From NCBI GenBank assembly GCA_963677445.2, contig CAXXGF010000061.1, positions 1 to 64,000 of the forward strand: 64,000 nt of DNA. The letters are read 5' to 3'. Positions 63,091 to 64,000 of the stretch are shown here, one piece after another. The stretch comes from G963677445 sp963677445. Lineage in GTDB: Bacteria; Bacteroidota; Ignavibacteria; Ignavibacteriales; Melioribacteraceae. Within the stretch, counting starts at the first letter, position 1. Every line of letters starts with the position of its first letter. Made by a program: the position numbers and the translations under genes. The notes under the pieces were generated by a model. The model did not search any database and had not been told where the DNA came from. It saw nothing but the letters and a program-made list of their open reading frames with translations.

Positions 63091-64000
63091 CTTTGCTTTC
63101 TTCAGGATTAGTACTCATTTCTTTCAAAAATTCTCCGAACTTGGCAAAGTCTCCAAGACACAATTCATATGTGGTTTCTTCTGACTCTTCTTCGCTACCT
63201 TTTTTTCGAATTACTTGAGCCGGTATTTTGCTAATTAACTCATCATTGCCTAAATTCCATTTCCCTTCCTGTCGTCCGATTATACCTTTATCAAATGCGA
63301 TAAGACTTAAATTAGGAATTTGCTTTGCACATTCCTTAACCTTTAAATATTTATCATCATCTAAGCTTCCAAAGATAAATGCAAAGCACATTGCATTAGG
63401 ATTACTTCTCAAAGATTGCAAAATCACATCGTTAATATGATCATCACTAAAGGAGTATCCAGAAAGAAATAAAACTGCTGATGGAGATAAAATGAAATCT
63501 TTCAATCGATCAAGCATGGCTAAGTATGGCATTTTTCGACTTTGATCATACTTCAGATGAGATGGATAAATAAGATAGCTTTCGTTTTTATCTATTTTAT
63601 TACTTCGAACTATTCTTTTCTCCTTATCAATTTTCCAATTTATTGATCCATGAATTTTCCAAAGTCTACACCATCTAGGATGTAATAGTGCTTCATCTTC
63701 AACTGTGCCAAGATCAAAAAAGGCATTTTTGCTTCCTATAAAGCCATCAAAATATGGACATGCTGATTCTTCTAATGCTTGTTCGATTAAAAGATCATAA
63801 TTTGTTGTGAATATATGTATTGGTTTAAGTCTGGGTATTGATCGAGCCCATATCGCTAAATTATGGTATGGGCTATCTTCTGTTGGCAGTTCCTTATCTA
63901 CCTCGGTGGAAATGATGTTACAAATGTCCTCATCCAGATCATCCAACTGTCTTGCGACAAAATCTCGCACAGTTCCCTTTCCTGCTATCTGTCTCAATGA
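63080..64000 (-). CDS. SIR2-domain NADase-like protein (N-terminus outside the window)
   Basis: Visible are 305 residues, and the frame stays open to the window edge, so the true start and the N-terminal GAGxS-like NAD loop are missing. The first visible codon (TTG) is likely internal. Recognisable SIR2 motifs are HIFTTNYDLLIEQAL (Asn/Asp of the NAD pocket), catalytic-type His in LWKIHGSINW, and LSGYSFSDDHIN. The C-terminal region (about 245-305) is acidic and Glu/Ser-rich. SIR2 effectors in defence hydrolyse NAD+; deacylase activity is less likely in this branch. It is upstream of herA and overlapped by its start. Confidence 0.85.
   Translation of the reverse strand, partial: SLRQIAGKGTVRDFVARQLDDLDEDICNIISTEVDKELPTEDSPYHNLAIWARSIPRLKPIHIFTTNYDLLIEQALEESACPYFDGFIGSKNAFFDLGTVEDEALLHPRWCRLWKIHGSINWKIDKEKRIVRSNKIDKNESYLIYPSHLKYDQSRKMPYLAMLDRLKDFILSPSAVLFLSGYSFSDDHINDVILQSLRSNPNAMCFAFIFGSLDDDKYLKVKECAKQIPNLSLIAFDKGIIGRQEGKWNLGNDELISKIPAQVIRKKGSEEESEETTYELCLGDFAKFGEFLKEMSTNPEESKDEE

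Overview
The window looks like a chromosome segment from a member of the FCB group, most likely Ignavibacteriota/Bacteroidota-Chlorobi type. The grounds are several secreted proteins ending in a type IX secretion (T9SS) sorting domain with the N-Y-P-N-P-F-N motif, carboxypeptidase-regulatory-like TonB receptors, FISUMP-type proteins, and an rpoN / PPIase / hslV / hslU block. Gene density is uneven: housekeeping genes are packed with overlapping starts and stops, while accessory genes sit between 0.3-1.4 kb gaps full of dispersed palindromes and repeats. No rRNA, tRNA or CRISPR array was recognised.

Layout. 1-7.2 kb: a decayed alpha-amylase, a repeat-rich gap, a NYN/LOTUS protein, a small secreted protein, a multi-PAS histidine kinase split by a frameshift in an A8 run, and an S41 peptidase lipoprotein. 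7.5-15 kb is a defence/mobile island: a Septu-like pair (ptuA ATPase intact, ptuB HNH frameshifted), a Phd/VapC-type toxin-antitoxin pair with an operator-like palindrome, a methyltransferase, and an IS1634-type insertion sequence with visible inverted repeats and a 7-bp target duplication that cuts a nuclease-like gene exactly in two. 15.7-26.8 kb: a DUF3667 membrane protein, four tandem arylsulfotransferase-like secreted proteins with T9SS tails, and a methyltransferase.

28-42 kb: a TonB receptor with a His-rich membrane partner, a frameshifted GyrI-like protein, a hemerythrin-like protein with a LuxR-type regulator, a decayed second TonB receptor, and a complete RND efflux operon (adaptor, pump, TolC). 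42.3-48.6 kb is a second defence locus: a HicB-like antitoxin, a decayed VapBC pair, and a TIR-NACHT protein whose stop codon overlaps the start of a separate 14-repeat WD40 protein. The WD40 repeats are nearly identical at DNA level. Copies of a MITE-like element lie on both sides of this locus.

49-59.8 kb: a frameshifted serine hydrolase, a FISUMP/T9SS protein interrupted in frame by a palindrome, an FkbM methyltransferase, an SDR, then a tight run DUF3109 - rpoN - ICMT-like - PPIase - hslV - hslU ending at a clear terminator. 59.9-64 kb: a third defence locus on the minus strand, SIR2 (cut by the window end) - HerA ATPase - KTSC protein - PD-(D/E)XK-like nuclease. The strongest candidates for something new are the split TIR-NACHT/WD40 pair with its amplifying, positionally variable repeats, and the four-gene SIR2-HerA-KTSC-nuclease operon.
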